Positions 1 to 7,071 of a DNA stretch of 64,000 nucleotides are shown piece after piece. How positions within the stretch are numbered: the first letter of the stretch is position 1; every line of letters starts with the position of its first letter. The position numbers and the translations under genes are program-made. The stretch is taken from positions 627,883-691,882 of the forward strand of contig NZ_FNZN01000001.1 in the NCBI RefSeq assembly GCF_900109345.1. The letters are read 5' to 3'. Origin of the DNA: Maribacter orientalis. Its GTDB lineage: Bacteria > Bacteroidota > Bacteroidia > Flavobacteriales > Flavobacteriaceae. Below the pieces are notes generated by a model, which saw only the letters and a program-made list of their open reading frames with translations, made no database searches and was not told where the DNA came from.

Positions 1-91
1 TTTGACCATCAAACTTATGAATAGCAATTTCGGTGATACCTTCTTCATTAAATTTTCCGCCTGTGGTTTCAATATCTAAAATCGCGTACAT
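1..91 (-). CDS. DnaQ-like 3'-5' exonuclease, N-terminal fragment
   Basis: The frame opens at ATG 91 and runs off the left edge, so only about 30 residues are visible. They start MYAILDIETTGG and continue with a short stretch ending in ITEIAI. DIETT matches the Exo I motif of DEDDh exonucleases, which carries the first two metal-binding acidic residues. This N-terminus is typical of the flavobacterial protein annotated as DNA polymerase III epsilon-like exonuclease, often fused to a GIY-YIG nuclease. Whether that second domain exists here cannot be seen. It is the last visible gene of a leftward operon, 42 nt after the YggS-family gene. Confidence 0.8.
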   Translation of the reverse strand, partial: MYAILDIETTGGKFNEEGITEIAIHKFDGQ

Positions 92-133
92 CTAGTAAAA
101 TCTGATTTATTCAAGTAGTGGAAATCGTTTGAT

Positions 134-787
134 TTAATTTCGCTTTCCAAAGATACTACTTCCAATACGTACCATAGTACTTCCTTCTTCTATGGCAATT
201 TTATAATCTCCACTCATACCCATAGATAATGTAGTGAAATTTGGATAGTTGTTTTCTAATTTGGAGAATAATGATTTAAGGCTTTTGAATTCTCTTCTAA
301 CCTGATTCATATCCTCTGTAAATGTAGCCATACCCATTAAACCAATAATTTTTACGTGCTTGTATGTCTTGAATTCTTCATTCTCCAGCAGTGCAAGTAG
401 TTCTTTTTCATTAAAACCAAACTTAGTGTCTTCCTCTGCTATATGCACTTGTAAAAGGCAAGAAATGGTTCTCTTGCATTTTTTAGCTTGCTTATTTATT
501 TCTGCCAATAATCTAGGACTGTCAACGCCATGTATCAAAGAAACATATTCAGCCATGTATTTGACCTTATTTCTTTGCAGATGACCAATCATATGCCATT
601 CTATGTCTTTAGGCATATTTTCCCATTTTTCTGTCATTTCTTGAACCCTATTTTCGCCAAATATGCGATGGCCTTCATCATAAACTTGTTGAAGGTCTGA
701 TATTGGTTTAGTCTTTGAAACGGCAACAAGGGTTACCGATTCGGGCAGTGTATTTAAAATGGAGGAAAGATTTTCCTTTATCGACAT
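134..787 (-). CDS. yggS: YggS-family pyridoxal phosphate homeostasis protein
   Basis: A 217-residue single-domain alanine-racemase-fold protein of the YggS/PLPBP family, cytosolic, thought to bind and buffer pyridoxal phosphate rather than catalyse a reaction. The PLP lysine is Lys25 in the motif LVAVSKTKP. GENRVQE and WHMIGHLQRNK follow as expected, and the C-terminal phosphate-binding segment reads LSMGMSGDY then VRIGSSIFG. Length is normal. It lies 24 nt downstream of the 3-hydroxyacyl-CoA dehydrogenase gene, so it is probably co-transcribed. The family is very recognisable; its physiological role in this operon is not evident. Confidence 0.93.
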   Translation of the reverse strand: MSIKENLSSILNTLPESVTLVAVSKTKPISDLQQVYDEGHRIFGENRVQEMTEKWENMPKDIEWHMIGHLQRNKVKYMAEYVSLIHGVDSPRLLAEINKQAKKCKRTISCLLQVHIAEEDTKFGFNEKELLALLENEEFKTYKHVKIIGLMGMATFTEDMNQVRREFKSLKSLFSKLENNYPNFTTLSMGMSGDYKIAIEEGSTMVRIGSSIFGKRN

Positions 788-811
788 AGTATATTCTTTT
801 ATGGGAAAAGT

Positions 812-1702
812 TTAATTTTCGAATTGACTTGATATTTTTTCGGCTTTTTTGCTTTCGGAATAATCATAAAAACCTTCTCCTGATTTAACGCCTTTTTTGC
901 CAGCCATAACCATATTCACCAATAGGGGTGAAGGCGCATACTTTGCATTTTTAAATCCGTCATGCATTACGTTTAAAATAGAAAGACAAACATCTAAACC
1001 TATGAAATCTGCCAATTGTAATGGTCCCATAGGGTGAGCCATACCCAGTTTCATTACCGTATCTATTTCTTGAACACCGGCAACCCCATGATGTAAGGTT
1101 TCTATGGCCTCATTAATCATGGGCATTAATATTCTATTGGCAACAAAACCTGGATAATCATTAACCTCGGTAGGAGTTTTTCCTAATTTTTCGGAAAGCT
1201 CCATTATCGTTTTGGTCGTAACGTTTGAAGTGCTGTAACCACGTATAATTTCAACCAAGGTCATAATAGGTACAGGGTTCATGAAATGCATACCGATAAC
1301 CTTATCTGGTCTTTTGGTAGCTGCTGCTATTTGCGTTATAGAAATCGAGGACGTATTGGAGGCTAAAATTGTATTTGAATCACATATGGCGTCCAAATCT
1401 TTAAAAATTTTCAGTTTAATTGCTAAATTTTCAGTGGCAGCTTCAATTACTACGTCTGTACCTGAAACACCTGATTTTAAATCAATAAACTTTATTATGT
1501 TCGAAAGCGTATTATCTTTATCTGAAATTGATATTTTATCCTTAGCCAACATTCGGTCCAAATTATTTGCTATGATGGCAAGTCCCTTATCAAGAGCATC
1601 TTGAGAAACATCAATTAAATGTACTTGAAATCCGTTTTGGGCGAATACATGGGCGATACCATTACCCATAGTACCCGCACCTATTACAGCAATTTTTTTC
1701 AT
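812..1702 (-). CDS. 3-hydroxybutyryl-CoA / 3-hydroxyacyl-CoA dehydrogenase
   Basis: A 296-residue NAD-dependent enzyme that oxidises 3-hydroxyacyl-CoA to 3-ketoacyl-CoA or runs the reverse reaction. The Rossmann motif GAGTMGNGIAHVF is at residues 8-20. The catalytic His region is HFMNPVPIMTLVE, and NDYPGFVANRI marks the start of the C-terminal dimerisation domain. Length fits the single-domain Hbd/PaaH type rather than the large FadB fusion. Its ATG overlaps the TGA of the upstream Gfo/Idh gene in an ATGA arrangement, so translation is probably coupled. Substrate chain length cannot be read from the sequence. Confidence 0.93.
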   Translation of the reverse strand: MKKIAVIGAGTMGNGIAHVFAQNGFQVHLIDVSQDALDKGLAIIANNLDRMLAKDKISISDKDNTLSNIIKFIDLKSGVSGTDVVIEAATENLAIKLKIFKDLDAICDSNTILASNTSSISITQIAAATKRPDKVIGMHFMNPVPIMTLVEIIRGYSTSNVTTKTIMELSEKLGKTPTEVNDYPGFVANRILMPMINEAIETLHHGVAGVQEIDTVMKLGMAHPMGPLQLADFIGLDVCLSILNVMHDGFKNAKYAPSPLLVNMVMAGKKGVKSGEGFYDYSESKKAEKISSQFEN

Positions 1703-2673
1703 ATTTTTTTTGGATTAAATGCAGCAATAATTTGTAAAGCTACTTTAAGGGCTTGAGTGCCTTGTGTTAAGCTGACAATTGGTGTAGTATTGTTATTTAT
1801 GGCGTCTGCAAATGATTCAAGCTCATCTAAAATGGCATTATTGGTTTCAATAGTAGGATTTTCAAAGTAAATCTGTTTTTTGATTCCTTCTGCATTTTGT
1901 AGAATCATATCAAAATCACCAGGTTCTCTTGGCGCATCTTTCATTTTAACGACTTCTACTTTCTTCTCAAGAAAATCGACAGAGATGTAAGCATCTTTTT
2001 GAAAGAAACGAGATTTTCTCATATTTTTCAATGAGATTCTACTTGCAGTTAAATTCGCAACGCATCCATTTTCAAATTCTAATCTAGCATTGGCAATATC
2101 TGGTGATTGACTAATTACCGATACGCCACTTGCATTTATTTGCTTTACCTCAGAATTGACTACACTTAAAATAGCATCGATGTCATGGATCATTAAATCT
2201 AATACCACAGGCACATCGGTACCTCTCGGATTAAACTCGGCTAAACGATGACTTTCTATGAACATGGGTTGTTTTATAGCATTCTTTACTGCGGTAAATG
2301 CAGGGTTAAATCGTTCAACATGACCAACCTGACCTTTTACGCCGTATTTAGCTTCTAAGGCTAAAAGTGAATTAGCTTCTTCTAAAGTATGGGTAATCGG
2401 TTTTTCAATGAAAATATGCTTTCCTTTTTCAATAGATTTTTTCGCGCAGTCATAATGGGACAGCGTAGGGGTTACAATGTCTATAACATCTACGGCGTCA
2501 ATTAGATTATCAAGATTATTAAAATAGGTGTACCCAAAATCGGCACTTACCTTTTCTCCATTAGAGCTATCTGCATCATAAAACCCTATGAGTTCGTATT
2601 TTTTAGATTCATTTAGAAGTCTGAGGTGGATTTTACCAAGATGCCCAGCTCCTAAAACACCAACTTTTAGCAT
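1699..2673 (-). CDS. Gfo/Idh/MocA-family NAD(P)-dependent oxidoreductase
   Basis: Start chosen at ATG 2673, giving 324 residues and the N-terminus MLKVGVLGAGHLGKIH. A longer frame begins at a TTG at 2691, but that TTG lies inside a TATTTTTG promoter box, so it should not be translated. The Rossmann motif GAGHLG and the family motif EKPITHT are present, followed by the C-terminal alpha/beta domain with HVERFNPAF and LDLMIHDIDA. Such enzymes oxidise or reduce sugars or related compounds; no substrate can be assigned here. It is the first gene of the leftward operon and overlaps the next gene by four bases. Confidence 0.9.
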   Translation of the reverse strand: MLKVGVLGAGHLGKIHLRLLNESKKYELIGFYDADSSNGEKVSADFGYTYFNNLDNLIDAVDVIDIVTPTLSHYDCAKKSIEKGKHIFIEKPITHTLEEANSLLALEAKYGVKGQVGHVERFNPAFTAVKNAIKQPMFIESHRLAEFNPRGTDVPVVLDLMIHDIDAILSVVNSEVKQINASGVSVISQSPDIANARLEFENGCVANLTASRISLKNMRKSRFFQKDAYISVDFLEKKVEVVKMKDAPREPGDFDMILQNAEGIKKQIYFENPTIETNNAILDELESFADAINNNTTPIVSLTQGTQALKVALQIIAAFNPKKI

Positions 2674-2688
2674 TTGTTTTGTTTTGTT

Positions 2689-2696
2689 CAAAAATA
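2689..2696 (-). promoter_or_regulatory. -7 box TATTTTTG for the Gfo-Hbd-YggS-exonuclease operon
   Basis: On the minus strand this reads TATTTTTG, a full match to the Bacteroidota -7 consensus TAnnTTTG. Transcription would start a few bases downstream, leaving a leader of about ten A/C-rich bases before ATG 2673. No convincing -33 TTG was found. Confidence 0.6.
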
Positions 2697-2793
2697 CACA
2701 TAGTTAGGTAGTTTTATCCTATGGGCTATTTCAATTTTATCATTTATTGACTTAAGTTTTAAACAGGTTCTTCCATCGTTAGCAGATCTTTGC

Positions 2794-2801
2794 TAACTTT
2801 G
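2794..2801 (+). promoter_or_regulatory. -7 box TAACTTTG for pcm
   Basis: TAACTTTG matches TAnnTTTG and lies 19 bases before the proposed TTG start of pcm. A clear -33 element is not visible. The position supports the TTG at 2821 as the translation start. Confidence 0.5.
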
Positions 2802-2820
2802 AAAGTCAAACCAACTACCA

Positions 2821-3462
2821 TTGAAAGATACCTTCAAGCATAGGGGCATGCGCAACCATTTAGCGCAATTATTAGAGGAAAAGGGAATAGCTGATAAAAA
2901 GGTACTCGACGCTGTTCGTGAAATTCCACGTCATTTGTTTATGGATAGTAGTTTTGAGGGCCATGCTTACCAAAATAAAGCATTTCCTATAGCCGCTAAT
3001 CAAACTATATCGCATCCATTTACTGTTGCTTTTCAAACTGAATTGCTGCAATTAGAAGAAGGCCAAAAAGTTTTGGAGATAGGTACAGGTAGTGGCTATC
3101 AGACTGCTATACTTTTAACGTTGAAAGTTAAGGTCTATACTATAGAAAGACAGCTTGAGCTTTTTAAAAAAACAAATATATTTTTCAAGAAAATGGGTTA
3201 CCGACCTAAGAAACTTATTTTTGGAGATGGTTATAAGGGGTTACCAGAACAGGCACCATTTGATCGTATTATTGTTACGGCAGGTGCTCCTGAAGTGCCA
3301 AAAGCGTTGCTTTCACAGTTAAAAGTAGGGGGTAGGTTAGTAATTCCTATAGGCTTCGATGAACAAATTATGACGTTGTTTGTTCGAACTACTGAAAAGG
3401 AATTTTCTAAGTCTGAATATGGGTCGTTTCGATTTGTACCTTTATTAGAAAATAAGAACTAA
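2821..3462 (+). CDS. pcm: Protein-L-isoaspartate O-methyltransferase
   Basis: A 213-residue SAM-dependent methyltransferase that repairs L-isoaspartyl residues in damaged proteins. The SAM-binding motif I is VLEIGTGSGYQTAIL, and the family N-terminal substrate region IPRHLFM is present, followed by the QTISHPFTVA segment. The start codon appears to be TTG at 2821 (MKDTFKHRGMRN). The family N-terminus in flavobacteria begins this way, and the next ATG at 2848 would remove conserved residues. It converges on smpB, with the two stop codons directly abutting. Confidence 0.93.
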   Translation: MKDTFKHRGMRNHLAQLLEEKGIADKKVLDAVREIPRHLFMDSSFEGHAYQNKAFPIAANQTISHPFTVAFQTELLQLEEGQKVLEIGTGSGYQTAILLTLKVKVYTIERQLELFKKTNIFFKKMGYRPKKLIFGDGYKGLPEQAPFDRIIVTAGAPEVPKALLSQLKVGGRLVIPIGFDEQIMTLFVRTTEKEFSKSEYGSFRFVPLLENKN

Positions 3463-3924
3463 CTAGTTATTGAAATTCTTTTTTACACGAGCTAGGTCAC
3501 GCTTATTGTCACGATCTTTAATAGAATCTCTTTTATCGTAAAGCTTTTTACCTTTTGCCAAAGCTATTTGCATTTTAGCAAGACCTCTATCGTTTAAGAA
3601 TACGCGAAGGGGAACAATAGTTAAACCTGAAGTTTTTACTTCCTTACTTAATTTTTTGAGTTCTCTTTTTTGTAGAAGTAATTTTCGTTCAGCTTTTGGT
3701 TTGTGGTTGAAGTGAGATGCATGTGAGTATTCGTCGATTTGCATATTAATTACAAAAAGCTCATCTCTCTCATTAAACTCACAAAAACTCTCAGTAATAG
3801 ATGCACGACCTTCTCTTATGGCCTTAATTTCAGTACCGGCTAAAACTATACCGGCCGTAAATTTATCCATCAGCTCATATTCAAAATGAGCTTTCTTATT
3901 CTTTATGTTAATTGTATTCTGCAT
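3463..3924 (-). CDS. smpB: SsrA-binding protein SmpB
   Basis: A 153-residue RNA-binding protein that delivers tmRNA to stalled ribosomes in trans-translation. Diagnostic segments are GIVLAGTEIKAIREGRASI near residue 26, an HASHFNHKPKAERKLLL segment, and the basic C-terminal tail beginning KKLYDKRDSIKDRD. That tail becomes helical in the decoding centre. Length is normal for the family. The gene has its own -7 box just upstream. The stop codon TAG begins on the base immediately after the pcm stop. Confidence 0.97.
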   Translation of the reverse strand: MQNTINIKNKKAHFEYELMDKFTAGIVLAGTEIKAIREGRASITESFCEFNERDELFVINMQIDEYSHASHFNHKPKAERKLLLQKRELKKLSKEVKTSGLTIVPLRVFLNDRGLAKMQIALAKGKKLYDKRDSIKDRDNKRDLARVKKNFNN

Positions 3925-3930
3925 CTATGG

Positions 3931-3938
3931 CAAAAGTA
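3931..3938 (-). promoter_or_regulatory. -7 box TACTTTTG for smpB
   Basis: On the minus strand TACTTTTG matches TAnnTTTG and ends seven bases before the ATG at 3924. If functional, the smpB mRNA would have almost no 5' leader. Confidence 0.5.
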
Positions 3939-4004
3939 AGAACAATTCAAGGAATGTCTTAATCTTTTATAACTATTTACAAATGGCTTAAGTAGCACAG
4001 AATA

Positions 4005-4547
4005 CTAATCGGGGCAGTTACAGTTGAAAATAAGTTTATTAACCGTAGGTCTTCCATTTACAATTTGTACAATAAACAAAATTCCATTTTCGCTATCATC
4101 GATATTAGAATAGCGTTCTTCATCTATCAATTTATTTACAAATTCTGGAGTTGTATTGCTATGCCCAACTATCAACACATTTTTATTTAGATTATCTGTT
4201 TTGAATTGGGTAATGTCTAGAGTGCTTGGGTCGTAATACCGAATATCAATATTTTTCTTTACCGATGTTGGTGCTGCAGTCATAGAAGTTCTATTATAGT
4301 CAGTAGAATATATGGCATCTAAATCAACATCTGCGAGAATTTCGGCCCAATGCATTGCTCTACCTAATCCTTTTTGATTAAGTTCGGGGTCAGCATCGTC
4401 AGGATTACTTCTAACCTTTTCTGCATGTCTAATTAGGTAAAATGTTGAAACAGATGTTTGATCTTGCGAGGTATCTATTACAACCTCATCTTTACAAGAA
4501 AGACTGAATAATAGGCATGTGAAAAGAAGAAATTTTATGACTTTCAT
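4005..4547 (-). CDS. Histidine phosphatase (phosphoglycerate mutase-like) lipoprotein
   Basis: A 180-residue protein with an N-terminal lipoprotein signal (lipobox FSLSC, Cys18), so probably anchored in the envelope. The histidine-phosphatase RHG motif is present as FYLIRHAEK. The second catalytic His is in LIVGHSNTTPEFV, and a conserved Arg lies in the YSTDYNRTSMTA region. SixA/PhoE-type members dephosphorylate phosphohistidine or small phospho-compounds; the substrate here is unknown. The C-terminus has a CNC pair. The gene is divergent from the PorP/SprF gene. Confidence 0.85.
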   Translation of the reverse strand: MKVIKFLLFTCLLFSLSCKDEVVIDTSQDQTSVSTFYLIRHAEKVRSNPDDADPELNQKGLGRAMHWAEILADVDLDAIYSTDYNRTSMTAAPTSVKKNIDIRYYDPSTLDITQFKTDNLNKNVLIVGHSNTTPEFVNKLIDEERYSNIDDSENGILFIVQIVNGRPTVNKLIFNCNCPD

Positions 4548-4631
4548 GAAAATTTGTTTGATGTATTAAATTAATAACTAAAATTACTTTAAAATAGTAC
4601 TATAAATAGTCTATTTTTTGTTTTTTTGCAT

Positions 4632-6308
4632 ATGAAAAAATTTTGTGGGGCACTTCTTATTGGTTTTGTAGTTCTAGGTCTTAAGGCTCAAGAAGTTGTA
4701 CTGCCTAGTGATTTTAGACAGCAAAATCTTACCGAATATAATAGTAGTCTTATAAACCCTGCCTATAGTTTAGATCGCAATAATCCATCTTCTGTTGCTT
4801 TATGGGCAAGATGGCAATGGCAAACATACGATGCCGACCCAACTTCATTGTTTTTAAATTATACTACTAGATTAAATGAGGTTTCTGCCGCAGGAGCAGG
4901 TTTTTTTCAGCATAATACCGGTATTTTTTTAAATACAGGTGCAGCTTTAAATTATGCATATAACATTGAATTAAGTGAAAAGGTGTTTTTAGGTGTCGGA
5001 CTAAATTTATTTGCTTTTCAACAAAAGCTTGCTGACGAACGTTTTTTTGTTCCGAACCCCATTCAAACTTCTATTCCTAATGATTTTATCGTGCAAATGG
5101 CACCAGGTATAAATTTGAGCGTTGATAGGTTTAACCTTGGTTTGGTTTCAGAAAATTTATTTGATTATAACTTCAGCACGAACGAGCGAAATTCTAGTCC
5201 CGATGAACGTTTGTTTTTAGCATTGGCTAGTTATGATTTTCCAATATCTATCCTAAGTACAGACGATAGTTCAATTTTAAGGCCTACGATATATTATAAA
5301 ACTATTCCTGGATTAGATAATCAAGTGGGATTAACATCCTTGCTGACTACCAATAAATATTGGGCACAAGCAGGCTACAATAGTTTTTACGGATTTTCAG
5401 GTGGAGCAGGTGGCCGTTTCTTTAAACGATTATCTATAGGAGCATTGATTGAAGTAGGTACTAGTTCTGATTTAAAGGGACAAGACCCTTCTTTTGAATT
5501 AGTTACCTCATACAAATTAGGGGCATTAGAGACTCCTGAAGAAAAGCTTGAAGAACAATTAATAGCTGAAGAGGAAAAAATAAAAGAAGAAAGTTTAATT
5601 GCTAAACCAGAGGTAGAGGAAGGGTTAGTATCTCAAGAATTAACTAAAGAAGAAGAAATGGCCTTAAAACGTGAGGCCAAAAAACAAGAACGTTTAGCGC
5701 TTATAGAATCTAAAAGAATAAATGATTCCATAATTGAAGCTTCAAGACAAACAGACCTTACTGTAAAAGAGTCTAAGAGAAATCTTCGAATCAAACGTGA
5801 TTCTATTGCTAATGCAAAAGCAGAGCAAGCATTGGCGGCTTCTAGAGCTTTACAGCAACAAAGAAAGCAAGATTCTATAGCATTGGTCATGAGGAATGAA
5901 GCAGAAGCAGTTGCACTTGTTCAAAAACAAAGACAAGATTCTATCGCTCAGAGCGAGGCCCTTTTAGCTGAAGCTGAGAAACAGAAAGCAGAATTTGTTA
6001 CAAGAAATGAGATTGTTAAGCCTAAAGCTGGAGAGAAATATGAAGAGGTTGCAAAAGAAGGGTCATTATCGCCAGGGTATTATTTGATTGCAAATGTATT
6101 CGGAACTAAGAAGTACTTCGATGCATTTATGGTCGATATGAAGAAAAAAGGTATTGACGCAAAATCTTTCTATAGAGATTTGAATAAATATAACTATGTA
6201 TATCTTGCTAAATACAACTCTATAAAAGAAGCAAGAGAGGCTAGGGATTCTAACCTAGGTGGAAAATACAAAGAAAAGATTTGGATATTTAGAGTAACTG
6301 GTGAATAA
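4632..6308 (+). CDS. PorP/SprF-family type IX secretion protein with coiled coil and C-terminal SPOR-like domain
   Basis: Start chosen at ATG 4632 (MKKFCGALLIGF, signal peptide ending LKAQ), giving 558 residues; a TTG two codons upstream is less likely. Residues about 20-300 are the PorP/SprF outer-membrane barrel, recognisable from NSSLINPAYS and repeated aromatic beta strands. This family includes type IX secretion and gliding proteins. Residues about 305-460 are a charged Glu/Lys/Arg/Gln-rich coiled coil with repeated KQDSIA-type heptads. The last 80 residues (PGYYLIANVFG ... EKIWIFRVTGE) resemble a SPOR-like module with two beta-alpha-beta units. The barrel plus long linker suggests an outer-membrane protein reaching toward peptidoglycan, which is an inference. 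Confidence 0.85.
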   Translation: MKKFCGALLIGFVVLGLKAQEVVLPSDFRQQNLTEYNSSLINPAYSLDRNNPSSVALWARWQWQTYDADPTSLFLNYTTRLNEVSAAGAGFFQHNTGIFLNTGAALNYAYNIELSEKVFLGVGLNLFAFQQKLADERFFVPNPIQTSIPNDFIVQMAPGINLSVDRFNLGLVSENLFDYNFSTNERNSSPDERLFLALASYDFPISILSTDDSSILRPTIYYKTIPGLDNQVGLTSLLTTNKYWAQAGYNSFYGFSGGAGGRFFKRLSIGALIEVGTSSDLKGQDPSFELVTSYKLGALETPEEKLEEQLIAEEEKIKEESLIAKPEVEEGLVSQELTKEEEMALKREAKKQERLALIESKRINDSIIEASRQTDLTVKESKRNLRIKRDSIANAKAEQALAASRALQQQRKQDSIALVMRNEAEAVALVQKQRQDSIAQSEALLAEAEKQKAEFVTRNEIVKPKAGEKYEEVAKEGSLSPGYYLIANVFGTKKYFDAFMVDMKKKGIDAKSFYRDLNKYNYVYLAKYNSIKEAREARDSNLGGKYKEKIWIFRVTGE

Positions 6309-6335
6309 TAATTGATAAATCCCAATTATTTCATT

Positions 6336-6360
6336 TGCACTCTTTAAATAAGAAAGTGCA
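6336..6360. other. Small hairpin between convergent genes
   Basis: TGCACT and AGTGCA form six-base arms around an A/T-rich loop, between the PorP/SprF stop and the TetR-family stop. No U-run follows on either strand, so it is only a weak candidate for a shared terminator. Confidence 0.3.
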
Positions 6361-6367
6361 CGTAAAT

Positions 6368-6961
6368 TTATTTGAGTTCTCTTTTAATAAGAACATCTAA
6401 ATAGGTAACTGTATTTAAAAGGTATTTACGGTCTTTTGTAAGGGTAGCCATCGCAATAGAACCTTGTATAATTGTAAATAATTGCTTTGAGAATTGTAAT
6501 GGCGTGACCGGAAGTTTAAACTCTCCCTTATTTATTCCACTTTCAAAAACCAAAGCTATTTTACCTTCAATTTCTTTAATAGTTTCTCTAGCCGCTGCAG
6601 CTAACAAGCGATTGTTATGTTGGGCATCTATGCCTACATTCAAAATAGGGCAACCACCCATGTTCATTGTAAATATGTCGTATTTCTTATAAAATTCAAT
6701 AAGATTTTCAATCTTATCCATTGCTTTTCCTTCTATTGATAAATGTTCGTCAATAGCTGTAAGTAATAGATTGCGATTATATTCGAATGCAGATAAAGCA
6801 AGAGCCTCTTTGTTTTCGAAATTGCCATAAAGCGCACCCTTAGTTAAATTGGTCGCTTCCGTTAAATCGCTCATGCTTGTGCCAACATAGCCATACTTAT
6901 TAAAAACAGGGGCAACAGTCTCAATAATATAAGCGGTAGTTCTTTCGGCTTTGGTCGACAT
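6368..6961 (-). CDS. TetR/AcrR-family transcriptional regulator
   Basis: A 197-residue one-component repressor-type protein. The N-terminal helix-turn-helix is at about residues 10-55, with YVGTSMSDLTEATNLTKGALYGNF matching the TetR HTH signature. The remaining residues form the ligand-binding helical domain, containing a GGCPILNVG segment with one Cys seen in YfiR/AcuR-like members. No pump or enzyme gene is adjacent on the same strand, so its regulon is not obvious. A short inverted repeat at 6993-7008, just upstream of the start, could be its own operator. Confidence 0.9.
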   Translation of the reverse strand: MSTKAERTTAYIIETVAPVFNKYGYVGTSMSDLTEATNLTKGALYGNFENKEALALSAFEYNRNLLLTAIDEHLSIEGKAMDKIENLIEFYKKYDIFTMNMGGCPILNVGIDAQHNNRLLAAAARETIKEIEGKIALVFESGINKGEFKLPVTPLQFSKQLFTIIQGSIAMATLTKDRKYLLNTVTYLDVLIKRELK

Positions 6962-6992
6962 GTAGGACTGTTTTATGCGAATATAAAAAATC

Positions 6993-7008
6993 TATACTGC
7001 ATGGTATA
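6993..7008. promoter_or_regulatory. Candidate TetR-family operator
   Basis: TATAC and GTATA arms separated by six bases, about 32 bases upstream of the TetR-family start codon. TetR proteins commonly bind short palindromes overlapping their own promoters; assignment to this regulator rests on position only. Confidence 0.35.
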
Positions 7009-7020
7009 TATTGTTGATAA

Positions 7021-7057
7021 AAAAAAGCGTCCTTATTAAAAATAAGGACGCTTTTTT
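7021..7057 (-). terminator. Rho-independent terminator of clpB
   Basis: A perfect 17-base inverted repeat with a three-base loop (core GCGTCCTTATT / AATAAGGACGC) flanked by A and T runs. It lies 15 bases after the clpB stop and shields the downstream TetR-family gene from read-through. Confidence 0.93.
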
Positions 7058-7071
7058 GCATTTTTAAGCCA

